From Brevundimonas diminuta (GTDB lineage Bacteria; Pseudomonadota; Alphaproteobacteria; Caulobacterales; Caulobacteraceae): a stretch of 64,000 bases of DNA. Positions 63,637 to 64,000 of this stretch are shown here, piece by piece. Position 1 is the first letter of the stretch. Each line of letters starts with the position of its first letter. Below the pieces are notes generated by a model that was not told the origin of the DNA, searched no databases, and saw only the letters and a program-made list of their open reading frames with translations. A program made the position numbers and the translations under genes. The stretch is taken from the NCBI RefSeq assembly GCF_022654015.1, contig NZ_CP073063.1, positions 496,001 through 560,000 on the forward strand, in the 5' to 3' direction.

Positions 63637-64000
63637 AGCGGGTCGCCGCCCTGGGCGCGGCGACGGCGATCCTGCTGGCCGGTGGGTGCGCCGGTGCGCC
63701 CAAGCCGGACGGCGCGATGCCGGCTAAAGGCTATCTGAGCGATGAAGTTGTCGTCCAATTGGCGAATGCCGTCCCGCCGGCCCCGGCTCCCGGGTCCGTC
63801 GCGGACATAGCGGACAAGGCGGCCTCGGCGCGGCTTGTCGCGCTGGAGGACGGCGACCGTTGGCTGCTCGCTACCGCCCATGCCGAGCTGCGTCCGCCCC
63901 TGGCCTTGCAACATTTCGATTGCGCCTTGGGTGTTCGTATGGGGTCGGCCGAGACGCCGGCGCTGGACCGGGTGATGGCGCGGATCTTCCACGATGCGAA
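63633..64000 (+). CDS. PAP2/class A acid phosphatase-like lipoprotein, 5' part
   Basis: Truncated at the right edge. GTG 63633 begins VKRVAALGAATAILLAGGC, a signal with lipobox Cys19. The mature part GYLSDEVVVQLANAVPPAPAPG and then WLLATAHAELRPPLALQHFDCALGVR resembles the N-terminal half of class A nonspecific acid phosphatases (the D/H-rich helix and the FDCALG segment). The catalytic motifs would lie beyond the edge. Overlaps the previous stop, so probably co-translated. Confidence 0.65.
   Translation, partial: MKRVAALGAATAILLAGGCAGAPKPDGAMPAKGYLSDEVVVQLANAVPPAPAPGSVADIADKAASARLVALEDGDRWLLATAHAELRPPLALQHFDCALGVRMGSAETPALDRVMARIFHDA

Overview
The window reads as a piece of core chromosome from an alphaproteobacterium of the Caulobacteraceae, most likely Brevundimonas or a close relative. 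The reasons are high GC with strong third-position G/C bias, an atpHAGDC operon separated from the F0 genes, the alphaproteobacterial families MmcB and DUF2794, and a catalase-peroxidase facing oxyR. No prophage, insertion sequence, CRISPR array, plasmid gene or rRNA was found. About 69 protein genes and one tRNA are packed tightly on both strands. Genus assignment is inference; the gene families are read from the translated sequence.

Layout. 1-0.3 kb: 5' end of a glycosyltransferase in noticeably less GC-rich DNA, probably the edge of a surface-polysaccharide locus. 0.35-2.8 kb: overlapping argB, HAD phosphatase and dapD (arginine and lysine/peptidoglycan precursors). 2.8-8.6 kb: a sensor kinase, then a leftward run TPR protein, HAD, Fe-S scaffold-like protein, yidD, thrS. 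8.7-20.4 kb: aminopeptidase, NlpC/P60 hydrolase, mmcB, lipocalin, GNAT, thpR, Bax-inhibitor-1-like protein, HtrA protease, rlmN, DUF350 protein and a trypsin-like protease. 20.8-32.7 kb: double-domain M16 peptidase, hybrid histidine kinase, isoaspartyl peptidase, oxidoreductases, tRNA-Gly, a DCC protein with an Fe-S photolyase (PhrB type), and an M48 lipoprotein. 32.8-35.7 kb: cytochrome c maturation cluster ccmABCDG. 35.9-45.4 kb: acnA, succinate-semialdehyde dehydrogenase, oxyR/katG, glutaminyl cyclase, TerC. 45.8-50.7 kb: ATP synthase F1 operon. 50.8-64 kb: serine hydrolase, MFS pump, rarD, asd, zapE, mdh, SIMPL protein, HIT protein, aldo-keto reductase, epoxide hydrolase, luciferase-like monooxygenase, and lipoproteins ending in a truncated acid phosphatase.

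Together the genes cover energy metabolism (F1-ATPase, aconitase, malate dehydrogenase, cytochrome c maturation), the aspartate pathway (asd and dapD), envelope proteolysis (HtrA, M16, M48, M17, C40) and oxidative or light stress (OxyR/KatG, PhrB). The most interesting signals are small. A repeated palindromic element occurs three times, and one copy forms the in-frame C-terminal end of ccmD. The OxyR homologue has only one cysteine and faces katG across two dyads. A leader before the Bax-inhibitor-like gene can fold two mutually exclusive ways, one hiding the ribosome-binding site. Four convergent gene pairs share one CTAG as both stop codons. I found no convincing new multi-gene system.
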